A DNA stretch of 64,000 bases from Bombus terrestris. Lineage: Eukaryota; Arthropoda; Insecta; Hymenoptera; Apidae. Location of the stretch: assembly GCF_910591885.1 (NCBI RefSeq), contig NC_063275.1, positions 5,258,501 through 5,322,500 of the forward strand, given 5' to 3'. Shown in pieces: positions 23,001 through 36,822 of the stretch (positions are counted from its first letter, which is position 1; every line of letters starts with the position of its first letter). The notes below the pieces were generated by a model that worked only from the letters and a program-made list of their open reading frames with translations, was not told where the DNA came from and searched no databases. The position numbers and the translations under genes were made by a program.

Positions 23001-26000
23001 GAGCAATGCCTAAACGTGCGTCTCAATCCAATTCATTGGCACGTAGGCACATAGAAATAATTGCACCTGCCCGAGGAGCCGGAAGCTTTTATCGAATTGC
23101 TCACTGAGCAAAGTTTACATGTTATCAATTGTTTTACACAAAGTGTAATAGTTCGACGAAGTACAGTGCAACGTGAGTACCAGTATCGCTGAGAAAACTT
23201 GGAACTAGCCGGAACTAAATGTAAGGAAATATAAAGTATATGTATAACCAGGAAGTTGGAACTAATGAAAATATATGTTAGGAATTATATAGAATGTGTG
23301 TAGCATAAAATTGTAATCGTTGCTCGCTCCGCACGCTCGTAAAAAAATGGTCCAACCTCACAACCGATCCGGCTCGCTCGCAAATTTGAAGTAAATCGCC
23401 TTCTTATCGAAGGTCGAAGGCCAGTGGGATTGGTTTTATGTTAGGCTATAGTTTTTCGAGCGAGCGCAGCGAGCGAGCAATGCCTAAACGTGCGTCTCAA
23501 TCCAACTCATTGGCACGTAGGCACATAGAAATAATTGCACCTGCCCGAAGAGCCGGAAGCTTTTATCGAATTGCTCACTGAGCAAAGTTTACATGTTATC
23601 AATAGTTTTACACAAAGAGTAATAGTTCGACGAAGTACAGTGCAACGTGAGTACCAGTATCGCTGAGAAAACTTGGAAATAACCGGAACTAAATGTAAGG
23701 AAATATAAAGTATATGTATAACCAGGAAGTTGAAACTAATGAAAATATATGTTAGGAATTATATAGAATGTGTGTAGCATAAAATTGTAATCGTTGCTCG
23801 CTCCGCACGCTCGTAAAAAAATGGTCCAACCTCACAACCGATCCGGCTCGCTCGCAAATTTGAAGTAAATCGCCTTCTTATCGAAGGTCGAACGCCAGTG
23901 GGATTGGTTTTAGGTTAGGCTATAGTTTTTCGAGCGAGCGCAGCGAGCGAGCAATGCGTAAACGTGCGTCACAAACCAATTGATTGGCACGTAGGCACAT
24001 AGAAATAATTGCACCTGCCCGAAGAGCCGGAAGCTTTTATCGAATTGCTCACTGAGCAAAGTTTACATGTTATCAATAGTTTTACACAAAGAGTAATAGT
24101 TCGACGAAGTACAGTGCAACGTGAGTACCAGTATCGCTGAGAAAACTTGGAAATAACCGGAACTAAATGTAAGGAAATATAAAGTATATGTATAACCAGG
24201 AAGTTGAAACTAATGAAAATATATGTTAGGAATTATATAGAATGTGTGTAGCATAAAATTGTAATCGTTGCTCGCTCCGCACGCTCGTAAAAAAATGGTC
24301 CAACCTCACAACCGATCCGGCTCGCTCGCAAATTTGAAGTAAATCGCCTCCATATCGAAGGACGAACGCAGGTGGGATTGGTTTTAGGTTAGGCTATAGT
24401 TTTTCGAGCGGGCGCAGCGAGCGAGCAATGCGTAAACGTGCGTCACAAACCAATTGATTAGCACGTAGGTACACAGAAATATTTGCACCTGCCCGAGGAG
24501 CCGGAAGCTTTTATCGAATTGCTCACTGAGCAAAGATTACATGTTATCAATTGTTTTACACAAAGAGTAATAGTTCGACGAAGTACAGTGCAACGTGAGT
24601 ACCAGTATCGCTGAGAAAACTTGGAACTAACCGGAACTAAATGTAAGGAAATATAAAGTATATGTATAACCAGGAAGTTGAAACTAATGAAAATATATGT
24701 TAGGAACTATGAAGTATGTGTGTAGCATGAAAATTGTAATCGTTCCTTGCTCGCAGCGTGCGCTCGTAAAAATCTAGTCCAACCTCACAACCGATGCGGC
24801 TCGCTCTCAAATTTGAAGTAAATCGCCTTCTTATCGAAGGTCGAACGCCAGTGGGATTGGTTTTATGTTAGACATTAGTTTTTCGAGCGAGCGCAGCGAG
24901 CGAGCAATGCCTAAACGTGCGTCTCAATCCAATTCATTGGCACGTAGGCACATAGAAATAATTGCACCTGCCCGAAGAGCCGGAAGCTTTTATCGAATTG
25001 CTCACTGAGCAAAGTTTACATGTTATCAATAGTTTTACACAAAGAGTAATAGTTCGACGAAGTACAGTGCAACGTGAGTACCAGTATCGCTGAGAAAACT
25101 TGGAAATAACCGGAACTAAATGTAAGGAAATATAAAGTATATGTATAACCAGGAAGTTGAAACTAATGAAAATATATGTTAGGAATTATATAGAATGTGT
25201 GTAGCATAAAATTGTAATCATTGCTCGCTCCGCACGCTCGTAAAAAAATGGTCCAACCTCACAACCGATCCGGCTCGCTCGCAAATTTGAAGTAAATCGC
25301 ATCCATATCGAAGGACGAACGCAGGTGGGATTGGTTTTAGGTTAGGCTATAGTTTTTCGAGCGAGCGCAGCGAGCGAGCAATGCGTAAACGTGCGTCACA
25401 AACCAATTGATTAGCACGTAGGTACACAGAAATATTTGCACCTGCCCGAGGAGCCGGAAGCTTTTATCGAATTGCCCACTGAGCAAAGTTTACATGTTAT
25501 CAATAGTTTTACACAAAGAGTAATAGTTCGACGAAGTAAAGTGCAACGTGAGTACCAGTATCGCTGAGAAAACTTGGAAATAACCGGAACTAAATGTAAG
25601 GAAATATAAAGTATATGTATAACCAGGAAGTTGAAACTAATGAAAATATATGTTAGGAACTATGAAGTATGTGTGTAGCATGAAAATTGTAATCGTTGCT
25701 TGCTCGCAGCGTGCGCTCGTAAAAATCTAGTCCAACCTCACAACCGATGCGGCTCGCTCTCAAATTTGAAGTAAATCGCCTTCTTATCGAAGGTCGAACG
25801 CCAGTGGGATTGGTTTTATGTTAGGCTATAGCTTTTCGAGCGAGCGCAGCGAGCGAGCAATGCCTAAACGTGCGTCTCAATCCAATTCATTGGCACGTAG
25901 GCACATAGAAAAAATTGCACCTGCCCGAAGAGCCGGAAGCTTTTATCGAATTGCTCACTGAGCAAAGTTTACATGTTATCAATTGTTTTACACAAAGTGT

Positions 26001-29000
26001 AATAGTTCGACGAAGTACAGTGCAACGTGAGTACCAGTATCGCTGAGAAAACTTGGAACTAGCCGGAACTAAATGTAAGGAAATATAAAGTATATGTATA
26101 ACCAGGAAGTTGGAACTAATGAAAATATATGTTAGGAATTATATAGAATGTGTGTAGCATAAAATTGTAATCGTTGCTCCCTCCGCACGCTCGTAAAAAA
26201 ATGGTCCAACCTCACAACCGATCCGGCTCGCTCGCAAATTTGAAGTAAATCGCCTCCATATCGAAGGACGAACGCAGGTGGGATTGGTTTTAGGTTAGGC
26301 TATAGTTTTTCGAGCGAGCGCAGCGAGCGAGCAATGCGTAAACGTGCGTCACAAACCAATTGATTAGCACGTAGGTACACAGAAATATTTGCACCTGCCC
26401 GAGGAGCCGGAAGCTTTTATCGAATTGCTCACTGAGCAAAGTTTACATGTTATCAATTGTTTTACACAAAGTGTAATAGTTCGACGAAGTACAGTGCAAC
26501 GTGAGTACCAGTATCGCTGAGAAAACTTGGAACCAGCCGGAACTATATGTAAGGAAATATAAAGTATATGTATAAGCAGGAAGTTGAAACTAATGAAAAT
26601 ATATGTTAGGAATTATATAGAATGTGTGTAGCATAAAATTGTAATCGTTGCTCGCTCCGCACGCTCGTAAAAAAATGGTCCAACGTCACAACCGATCCGG
26701 CTCGCTCGCAAATTTGAAGTAAATCGCCTTCTTATCGAAGGTCGAACGCCAGTGGGATTGGTTTTATGTTAGGCTATAGTTTTTCGAGCGAGCGCAGCGA
26801 GCGAGCAATGCCTAAACGTGCGTCTCAATCCAACTCATTGGCACGTAGGCACATAGAAATAATTGCACCTGCCCGAAGAGCCGGAAGCTTTTATCGAATT
26901 GCTCACTGAGCAAAGTTTACATGTTATCAATAGTTTTACACAAAGAGTAATAGTTCGACGAAGTACAGTGCAACGTGAGTACCAGTATCGCTGAGAAAAC
27001 TTGGAACTAACCGGAACTAAATGTAAGGAAATATAAAGTATATGTATAACCAGGAAGTTGAAACTAATGAAAATATATGTTAGGAACTATGAAGTATGTG
27101 TGTAGCATGAAAATTGTAATCGTTGCTTGCTCGCAGCGTGCGCTCGTAAAAATCTAGTCCAACCTCGCAACCGATGCGGCTCGCTCTCAAATTTGAAGTA
27201 AATCGCCTTCTTTCGAAGGTCGAACGCCAGTGGGATTGGTTTTAGGTTAGGCTATAGTTTTTCGAGCGAGCGCAGCGAGCGAGCAATGCGTAAACGTGCG
27301 TCACAAACCAATTGATTGGCACCAAGGTACATAGAAATATTTGCACCAGCCCGAGGAGCCGGAAGCTTTTATCGAATTGCTCACTGAGCAAAGTTTACAT
27401 GTTATCAATAGTTTTACACAAAGAGTAATAGTTCGACGAAGTACAGTGCAACGTGAGTACCAGTATCGCTGAGAAAACTTGGAACTAGCCGGAACTAAAT
27501 GTAAGGAAATATAAAGTATATGTATAACCAGGAAGTTGAAACTAATGAAAATATATGTTAGGAATTATATAGAATGTGTGTAGCATAAAATTGTAATCGT
27601 TGCTCGCTCCGCACGCTCGTAAAAAAATGGTCCAACCTCACAACCGATCCGGCTCGCTCGCAAATTTGAAGTAAATCGCCTCCATATCGAAGGACGAACG
27701 CAGGTGGGATTGGTTTTAGGTTAGGCTATAGTTTTTCGAGCGAGCGCAGCGAGCGAGCAATGCGTAAACGTGCGTCACAAACCAATTGATTGGCACGAAG
27801 GTACATAGAAATATTTGCACCAGCCCGAGGAGCCGGAAGCTTTTATCGAATTGCCCACTGAGCAAAGTTTACATGTTATCAATAGTTTTACACAAAGAGT
27901 AATAGTTCGACGAAGTAAAGTGCAACGTGAGTACCAGTATCGCTGAGAAAACTTGGAAATAACCGGAACTAAATGTAAGGAAATATAAAGTATATGTATA
28001 ACCAGGAAGTTGAAACTAATGAAAATATATGTTAGGAACTATGAAGTATGTGTGTAGCATGAAAATTGTAATCGTTGCTTGCTCGCAGCGTGCGCTCGTA
28101 AAAATCTAGTCCAACCTCACAACCGATGCGGCTCGCTCTCAAATTTGAAGTAAATCGCCTTCTTATCGAAGGTCGAACGCCAGTGGGATTGGTTTTATGT
28201 TAGGCTATAGTTTTTCGAGCGAGCGCAGCGAGCGAGCAATGCCTAAACGTGCGTCTCAATCCAATTCATTGGCACGTAGGCACATAGAAATAATTGCACC
28301 TGCCCGAAGAGCCGGAAGCTTTTATCGAATTGCTCACTGAGCAAAGTTTACATGTTATCAATTGTTTTACACAAAGTGTAATAGTTCGACGAAGTACAGT
28401 GCAACGTGAGTACCAGTATCGCTGAGAAAACTTGGAACTAGCCGGAACTAAATGTAAGGAAATATAAAGTATATGTATAACCAGGAAGTTGGAACTAATG
28501 AAAATATATGTTAGGAATTATATAGAATGTGTGTAGCATAAAATTGTAATCGTTGCTCGCTCCGCACGCTCGTAAAAAAATGGTCCAACCTCACAACCGA
28601 TCCGGCTCGCTCGCAAATTTGAAGTAAATCGCCTTCTTATCGAAGGTCGAAGGCCAGTGGGATTGGTTTTATGTTAGGCTATAGTTTTTCGAGCGAGCGC
28701 AGCGAGCGAGCAATGCCTAAACGTGCGTCTCAATCCAACTCATTGGCACGTAGGCACATAGAAATAATTGCACCTGCCCGAAGAGCCGGAAGCTTTTATC
28801 GAATTGCTCACTGAGCAAAGTTTACATGTTATCAATAGTTTTACACAAAGAGTAATAGTTCGACGAAGTACAGTGCAACGTGAGTACCAGTATCGCTGAG
28901 AAAACTTGGAAATAACCGGAACTAAATGTAAGGAAATATAAAGTATATGTATAACCAGGAAGTTGAAACTAATGAAAATATATGTTAGGAATTATATAGA

Positions 29001-30483
29001 ATGTGTGTAGCATAAAATTGTAATCGTTGCTCGCTCCGCACGCTCGTAAAAAAATGGTCCAACCTCACAACCGATCCGGCTCGCTCGCAAATTTGAAGTA
29101 AATCGCCTTCTTATCGAAGGTCGAACGCCAGTGGGATTGGTTTTAGGTTAGGCTATAGTTTTTCGAGCGAGCGCAGCGAGCGAGCAATGCGTAAACGTGC
29201 ATCTCAAACCAATTGATTGGCACGTAGGCACATAGAAATAATTGCACCTGCCCGAAGAGCCGGAAGCTTTTATCGAATTGCTCACTGAGCAAAGTTTACA
29301 TGTTATCAATAGTTTTACACAAAGAGTAATAGTTCGACGAAGTACAGTGCAACGTGAGTACCAGTATCGCTGAGAAAACTTGGAAATAACCGGAACTAAA
29401 TGTAAGGAAATATAAAGTATATGTATAACCAGGAAGTTGAAACTAATGAAAATATATGTTAGGAATTATATAGAATGTGTGTAGCATAAAATTGTAATCG
29501 TTGCTCGCTCCGCACGCTCGTAAAAAAATGGTCCAACCTCACAACCGATCCGGCTCGCTCGCAAATTTGAAGTAAATCGCCTCCATATCGAAGGACGAAC
29601 GCAGGTGGGATTGGTTTTAGGTTAGGCTATAGTTTTTCGAGCGGGCGCAGCGAGCGAGCAATGCGTAAACGTGCGTCACAAACCAATTGATTAGCACGTA
29701 GGTACACAGAAATATTTGCACCTGCCCGAGGAGCCGGAAGCTTTTATCGAATTGCTCACTGAGCAAAGATTACATGTTATCAATTGTTTTACACAAAGAG
29801 TAATAGTTCGACGAAGTACAGTGCAACGTGAGTACCAGTATCGCTGAGAAAACTTGGAACTAACCGGAACTAAATGTAAGGAAATATAAAGTATATGTAT
29901 AACCAGGAAGTTGAAACTAATGAAAATATATGTTAGGAACTATGAAGTATGTGTGTAGCATGAAAATTGTAATCGTTCCTTGCTCGCAGCGTGCGCTCGT
30001 AAAAATCTAGTCCAACCTCACAACCGATGCGGCTCGCTCTCAAATTTGAAGTAAATCGCCTTCTTATCGAAGGTCGAACGCCAGTGGGATTGGTTTTATG
30101 TTAGACATTAGTTTTTCGAGCGAGCGCAGCGAGCGAGCAATGCCTAAACGTGCGTCTCAATCCAATTCATTGGCACGTAGGCACATAGAAATAATTGCAC
30201 CTGCCCGAAGAGCCGGAAGCTTTTATCGAATTGCTCACTGAGCAAAGTTTACATGTTATCAATAGTTTTACACAAAGAGTAATAGTTCGACGAAGTACAG
30301 TGCAACGTGAGTACCAGTATCGCTGAGAAAACTTGGAAATAACCGGAACTAAATGTAAGGAAATATAAAGTATATGTATAACCAGGAAGTTGAAACTAAT
30401 GAAAATATATGTTAGGAATTATATAGAATGTGTGTAGCATAAAATTGTAATCATTGCTCGCTCCGCACGCTCGTAAAAAAATG
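20018..30483 (+). repeat. 11-mer HOR, period 5233 bp, two copies
   Basis: Copy 1 units start at 20018, 20497, 20971, 21445, 21924, 22397, 22876, 23350, 23824, 24298 and 24777. Copy 2 starts at 25251, 25730, 26204, 26678, 27157, 27630, 28109, 28583, 29057, 29531 and 30010. Each unit lies 5233 bases from its partner. Rare markers repeat in register: TAGCTTTTCGAG with CATAGAAAAAATTG, GCTCCCTCCGC, CCAACGTCAC, CTCGCAACC with CTTTCGAAGG, GAAGGCCAGTGG, GAGCGGGCGC with CAAAGATTAC, and GTTAGACATTAG. The first half of the unit at 20018 does not match that at 25251, so the duplicated segment starts near GCCCACTGAG at about 20243. I found only a handful of differences in 5.2 kb. A partial third copy starts at 30484 and follows the pattern to about 32.6 kb. 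Confidence 0.88.
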
Positions 30484-32661
30484 GTCCAACCTCACAACCG
30501 ATCCGGCTCGCTCGCAAATTTGAAGTAAATCGCATCCATATCGAAGGACGAACGCAGGTGGGATTGGTTTTAGGTTAGGCTATAGTTTTTCGAGCGAGCG
30601 CAGCGAGCGAGCAATGCGTAAACGTGCGTCACAAACCAATTGATTAGCACGTAGGTACACAGAAATATTTGCACCTGCCCGAGGAGCCGGAAGCTTTTAT
30701 CGAATTGCCCACTGAGCAAAGTTTACATGTTATCAATAGTTTTACACAAAGAGTAATAGTTCGACGAAGTAAAGTGCAACGTGAGTACCAGTATCGCTGA
30801 GAAAACTTGGAAATAACCGGAACTAAATGTAAGGAAATATAAAGTATATGTATAACCAGGAAGTTGAAACTAATGAAAATATATGTTAGGAACTATGAAG
30901 TATGTGTGTAGCATGAAAATTGTAATCGTTGCTTGCTCGCAGCGTGCGCTCGTAAAAATCTAGTCCAACCTCACAACCGATGCGGCCCGCTCTCAAATTT
31001 GAAGTAAATCGCCTTCTTATCGAAGGTCGAACGCCAGTGGGATTGGTTTTATGTTAGGCTATAGCTTTTCGAGCGAGCGCAGCGAGCGAGCAATCCCTAA
31101 ACGTGCGTCTCAATCCAATTCATTGGCACGTAGGCACATAGAAATAATTGCACCTGCCCGAAGAGCCGGAAGCTTTTATCGAATTGCTCACTGAGCAAAG
31201 TTTACATGTTATCAATTGTTTTACACAAAGTGTAATAGTTCGACGAAGTACAGTGCAACGTGAGTACCAGTATCGCTGAGAAAACTTGGAACTAGCCGGA
31301 ACTAAATGTAAGGAAATATAAAGTATATGTATAACCAGGAAGTTGGAACTAATGAAAATATATGTTAGGAATTATATAGAATGTGTGTAGCATAAAATTG
31401 TAATCGTTGCTCCCTCCGCACGCTCGTAAAAAAATGGTCCAACCTCACAACCGATCCGGCTCGCTCGCAAATTTGAAGTAAATCGCCTCCATATCGAAGG
31501 ACGAACGCAGGTGGGATTGGTTTTAGGTTAGGCTATAGTTTTTCGAGCGAGCGCAGCGAGCGAGCAATGCGTAAACGTGCGTCACAAACCAATTGATTAG
31601 CACGTAGGTACACAGAAATATTTGCACCTGCCCGAGGAGCCGGAAGCTTTTATCGAATTGCTCACTGAGCAAAGTTTACATGTTATCAATTGTTTTACAC
31701 AAAGTGTAATAGTTCGACGAAGTACAGTGCAACGTGAGTACCAGTATCGCTGAGAAAACTTGGAACCAGCCGGAACTATATGTAAGGAAATATAAAGTAT
31801 ATGTATAACCAGGAAGTTGAAACTAATGAAAATATATGTTAGGAATTATATAGAATGTGTGTAGCATAAAATTGTAATCGTTGCTCGCTCCGCACGCTCG
31901 TAAAAAAATGGTCCAACGTCACAACCGATCCGGCTCGCTCGCAAATTTGAAGTAAATCGCCTTCTTATCGAAGGTCGAACGCCAGTGGGATTGGTTTTAT
32001 GTTAGGCTATAGTTTTTCGAGCGAGCGCAGCGAGCGAGCAATGCCTAAACGTGCGTCTCAATCCAACTCATTGGCACGTAGGCACATAGAAATAATTGCA
32101 CCTGCCCGAAGAGCCGGAAGCTTTTATCGAATTGCTCACTGAGCAAAGTTTACATGTTATCAATAGTTTTACACAAAGAGTAATAGTTCGACGAAGTACA
32201 GTGCAACGTGAGTACCAGTATCGCTGAGAAAACTTGGAACTAACCGGAACTAAATGTAAGGAAATATAAAGTATATGTATAACCAGGAAGTTGAAACTAA
32301 TGAAAATATATGTTAGGAACTATGAAGTATGTGTGTAGCATGAAAATTGTAATCGTTGCTTGCTCGCAGCGTGCGCTCGTAAAAATCTAGTCCAACCTCG
32401 CAACCGATGCGGCTCGCTCTCAAATTTGAAGTAAATCGCCTTCTTTCGAAGGTCGAACGCCAGTGGGATTGGTTTTAGGTTAGGCTATAGTTTTTCGAGC
32501 GAGCGCAGCGAGCGAGCAATGCGTAAACGTGCGTCACAAACCAATTGATTGGCACCAAGGTACATAGAAATATTTGCACCAGCCCGAGGAGCCGGAAGCT
32601 TTTATCGAATTGCTCACTGAGCAAAGTTTACATGTTATCAATTGTTTTACACAAAGAGTAA

Positions 32662-33011
32662 TAGTTCGGCGAAGTGCAGTGCAACGTGAGTACCAATATC
32701 GCTGAGAAAACTTGGAAATAACAGGAAATATATGTAAGGAAATATAAAGTATATGTATGACCAGGAAGTTGAATCTAATGAAAATATATGTTAGGAATTA
32801 TAAAGAATGTGTGTTGCATAAAATTGTAATCGTTGCTCGCTCCGCTCGCTCATAAAAAGATAGTCCAACCTCACAACCGATCCGGCACGTTCGCAAATTT
32901 GAAGTGAATTGCCTCCTTACCGAAAAACGAACGAAAGAGGGATTGGTTTTAGGTTTGGCTATAGTTTTTCGAGCGAGCGCAGTGAGCGAGCAATGCGTAA
33001 ACGTACGTCAC
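32662..33011 (+). repeat. Diverged D tract, copy 2
   Basis: Carries the same linked variants as 17911-18260, 14751 bases downstream. It differs by TGTGTTGCAT in place of TGTGTAGCAT. Just past the tract, the following unit has GAAAACATGG in place of GAAAACTTGG. Both changes are shared with copy 3, so copies 2 and 3 are sisters. Confidence 0.82.
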
Positions 33012-36000
33012 AAACCAATTGATTGGCACGAAGGTACATAGAAATATTTGCACCAGCCCGAGGAGCCGGAAGCTTTTATCGAATTGCTCACTGAGCAAAG
33101 TTTACATGTTATCAATAGTTTTACACAAAGAGTAATAGTTCGACGAAGTAAAGTGCAACGTGAGTACCAGTATCGCTGAGAAAACATGGAAATAACCGGA
33201 ACTAAATGTAAGGAAATATAAAGTATATGTATAACCAGGAAGATGAAACTATTGAAAATATATGTTAGGAACTATGAAGTATGTGTGTAGCATGAAAATT
33301 GTAATCGTTGCTTGCTCGCAGCGTGCGCTCGTAAAAATCTAGTCCAACCTCACAACCGATGCGGCTCGCTCTCAAATTTGAAGTAAATCGCCTTCTTATC
33401 GAAGGTCGAACGCCAGTGGGATTGGTTTTATGTTAGGCTTTAGTTTTTCGAGCGGGCGCAGCGAGCGAGCAATGCGTAAACGTGCGTCACAAACCAATTG
33501 ATTAGCACGTAGGTACACAGAAATATTTGCACCTGCCCGAGGAGCCGGAAGCTTTTATCGAATTGCTCACTGAGCAAAGTTTACATGTTATCAATTGTTT
33601 TACACAAAGAGTAATAGTTCGACGAAGTACAGTGCAACGTGAGTACCAGTATCGCTGAGAAAACTTGGAACTAACCGGAACTAAATGTAAGGAAATATAA
33701 AGTATATGTATAACCAGGAAGTTGAAACTAATGAAAATATATGTTAGGAACTATGAAGTATGTGTGTAGCATGAAAATTGTAATCGTTCCTTGCTCGCAG
33801 CGTGCGCTCGTAAAAATCTAGTCCAACCTCACAACCGATGCGGCTCGCTCTCAAATTTGAAGTAAATCGCCTTCTTATCGAAGGTCGAACGCCAGTGGGA
33901 TTGGTTTTATGTTAGGCTATAGTTTTTCGAGCGAGCGCAGCGAGCGAGCAATGCCTAAACGTGCGTCTCAATCCAATTCATTGGCACGTAGGCACATAGA
34001 AATAATTGCACCTGCCCGAAGAGCCGGAAGCTTTTATCGAATTGCTCACTGAGCAAAGTTTACATGTTATCAATAGTTTTACACAAAGAGTAATAGTTCG
34101 ACGAAGTACAGTGCAACGTGAGTACCAGTATCGCTGAGAAAACTTGGAAATAACCGGAACTAAATGTAAGGAAATATAAAGTATATGTATAACCAGGAAG
34201 TTGAAACTAATGAAAATATATGTTAGGAATTATATAGAATGTGTGTAGCATAAAATTGTAATCATTGCTCGCTCCGCACGCTCGTAAAAAAATGGTCCAA
34301 CCTCACAACCGATCCGGCTCGCTCGCAAATTTGAAGTAAATCGCCTCCATATCGAAGGACGAACGCAGGTGGGATTGGTTTTAGGTTAGGCTATAGTTTT
34401 TCGAGCGAGCGCAGCGAGCGAGCAATGCGTAAACGTGCGTCACAAACCAATTGATTAGCACGTAGGTACACAGAAATATTTGCACCTGCCCGAGGAGCCG
34501 GAAGCTTTTATCGAATTGCCCACTGAGCAAAGTTTACATGTTATCAATAGTTTTACACAAAGAGTAATAGTTCGACGAAGTAAAGTGCAACGTGAGTACC
34601 AGTATCGCTGAGAAAACTTGGAAATAACCGGAACTAAATGTAAGGAAATATAAAGTATATGTATAACCAGGAAGTTGAAACTAATGAAAATATATGTTAG
34701 GAACTATGAAGTATGTGTGTAGCATGAAAATTGTAATCGTTGCTTGCTCGCAGCGTGCGCTCGTAAAAATCTAGTCCAACCTCACAACCGATGCGGCCCG
34801 CTCTCAAATTTGAAGTAAATCGCCTTCTTATCGAAGGTCGAACGCCAGTGGGATTGGTTTTATGTTAGGCTATAGCTTTTCGAGCGAGCGCAGCGAGCGA
34901 GCAATCCCTAAACGTGCGTCTCAATCCAATTCATTGGCACGTAGGCACATAGAAATAATTGCACCTGCCCGAAGAGCCGGAAGCTTTTATCGAATTGCTC
35001 ACTGAGCAAAGTTTACATGTTATCAATTGTTTTACACAAAGTGTAATAGTTCGACGAAGTACAGTGCAACGTGAGTACCAGTATCGCTGAGAAAACTTGG
35101 AACTAGCCGGAACTAAATGTAAGGAAATATAAAGTATATGTATAACCAGGAAGTTGGAACTAATGAAAATATATGTTAGGAATTATATAGAATGTGTGTA
35201 GCATAAAATTGTAATCGTTGCTCCCTCCGCACGCTCGTAAAAAAATGGTCCAACCTCACAACCGATCCGGCTCGCTCGCAAATTTGAAGTAAATCGCCTC
35301 CATATCGAAGGACGAACGCAGGTGGGATTGGTTTTAGGTTAGGCTATAGTTTTTCGAGCGAGCGCAGCGAGCGAGCAATGCGTAAACGTGCGTCACAAAC
35401 CAATTGATTAGCACGTAGGTACACAGAAATATTTGCACCTGCCCGAGGAGCCGGAAGCTTTTATCGAATTGCTCACTGAGCAAAGTTTACATGTTATCAA
35501 TTGTTTTACACAAAGTGTAATAGTTCGACGAAGTACAGTGCAACGTGAGTACCAGTATCGCTGAGAAAACTTGGAACCAGCCGGAACTATATGTAAGGAA
35601 ATATAAAGTATATGTATAACCAGGAAGTTGAAACTAATGAAAATATATGTTAGGAATTATATAGAATGTGTGTAGCATAAAATTGTAATCGTTGCTCGCT
35701 CCGCACGCTCGTAAAAAAATGGTCCAACGTCACAACCGATCCGGCTCGCTCGCAAATTTGAAGTAAATCGCCTTCTTATCGAAGGTCGAACGCCAGTGGG
35801 ATTGGTTTTATGTTAGGCTATAGTTTTTCGAGCGAGCGCAGCGAGCGAGCAATGCCTAAACGTGCGTCTCAATCCAACTCATTGGCACGTAGGCACATAG
35901 AAATAATTGCACCTGCCCGAAGAGCCGGAAGCTTTTATCGAATTGCTCACTGAGCAAAGTTTACATGTTATCAATAGTTTTACACAAAGAGTAATAGTTC

Positions 36001-36472
36001 GACGAAGTACAGTGCAACGTGAGTACCAGTATCGCTGAGAAAACTTGGAACTAACCGGAACTAAATGTAAGGAAATATAAAGTATATGTATAACCAGGAA
36101 GTTGAAACTAATGAAAATATATGTTAGGAACTATGAAGTATGTGTGTAGCATGAAAATTGTAATCGTTGCTTGCTCGCAGCGTGCGCTCGTAAAAATCTA
36201 GTCCAACCTCGCAACCGATGCGGCTCGCTCTCAAATTTGAAGTAAATCGCCTTCTTTCGAAGGTCGAACGCCAGTGGGATTGGTTTTAGGTTAGGCTATA
36301 GTTTTTCGAGCGAGCGCAGCGAGCGAGCAATGCGTAAACGTGCGTCACAAACCAATTGATTGGCACCAAGGTACATAGAAATATTTGCACCAGCCCGAGG
36401 AGCCGGAAGCTTTTATCGAATTGCTCACTGAGCAAAGTTTACATGTTATCAATTGTTTTACACAAAGAGTAA

Positions 36473-36822
36473 TAGTTCGGCGAAGTGCAGTGCAACGTGA
36501 GTACCAATATCGCTGAGAAAACTTGGAAATAACAGGAAATATATGTAAGGAAATATAAAGTATATGTATGACCAGGAAGTTGAATCTAATGAAAATATAT
36601 GTTAGGAATTATAAAGAATGTGTGTTGCATAAAATTGTAATCGTTGCTCGCTCCGCTCGCTCATAAAAAGATAGTCCAACCTCACAACCGATCCGGCACG
36701 TTCGCAAATTTGAAGTGAATTGCCTCCTTACCGAAAAACGAACGAAAGAGGGATTGGTTTTAGGTTTGGCTATAGTTTTTCGAGCGAGCGCAGTGAGCGA
36801 GCAATGCGTAAACGTACGTCAC
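36473..36822 (+). repeat. Diverged D tract, copy 3
   Basis: Lies exactly 3811 bases downstream of copy 2 and shares its private changes (TGTGTTGCAT, and GAAAACATGG in the next unit). It was made by the 8-mer duplication. Confidence 0.82.
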
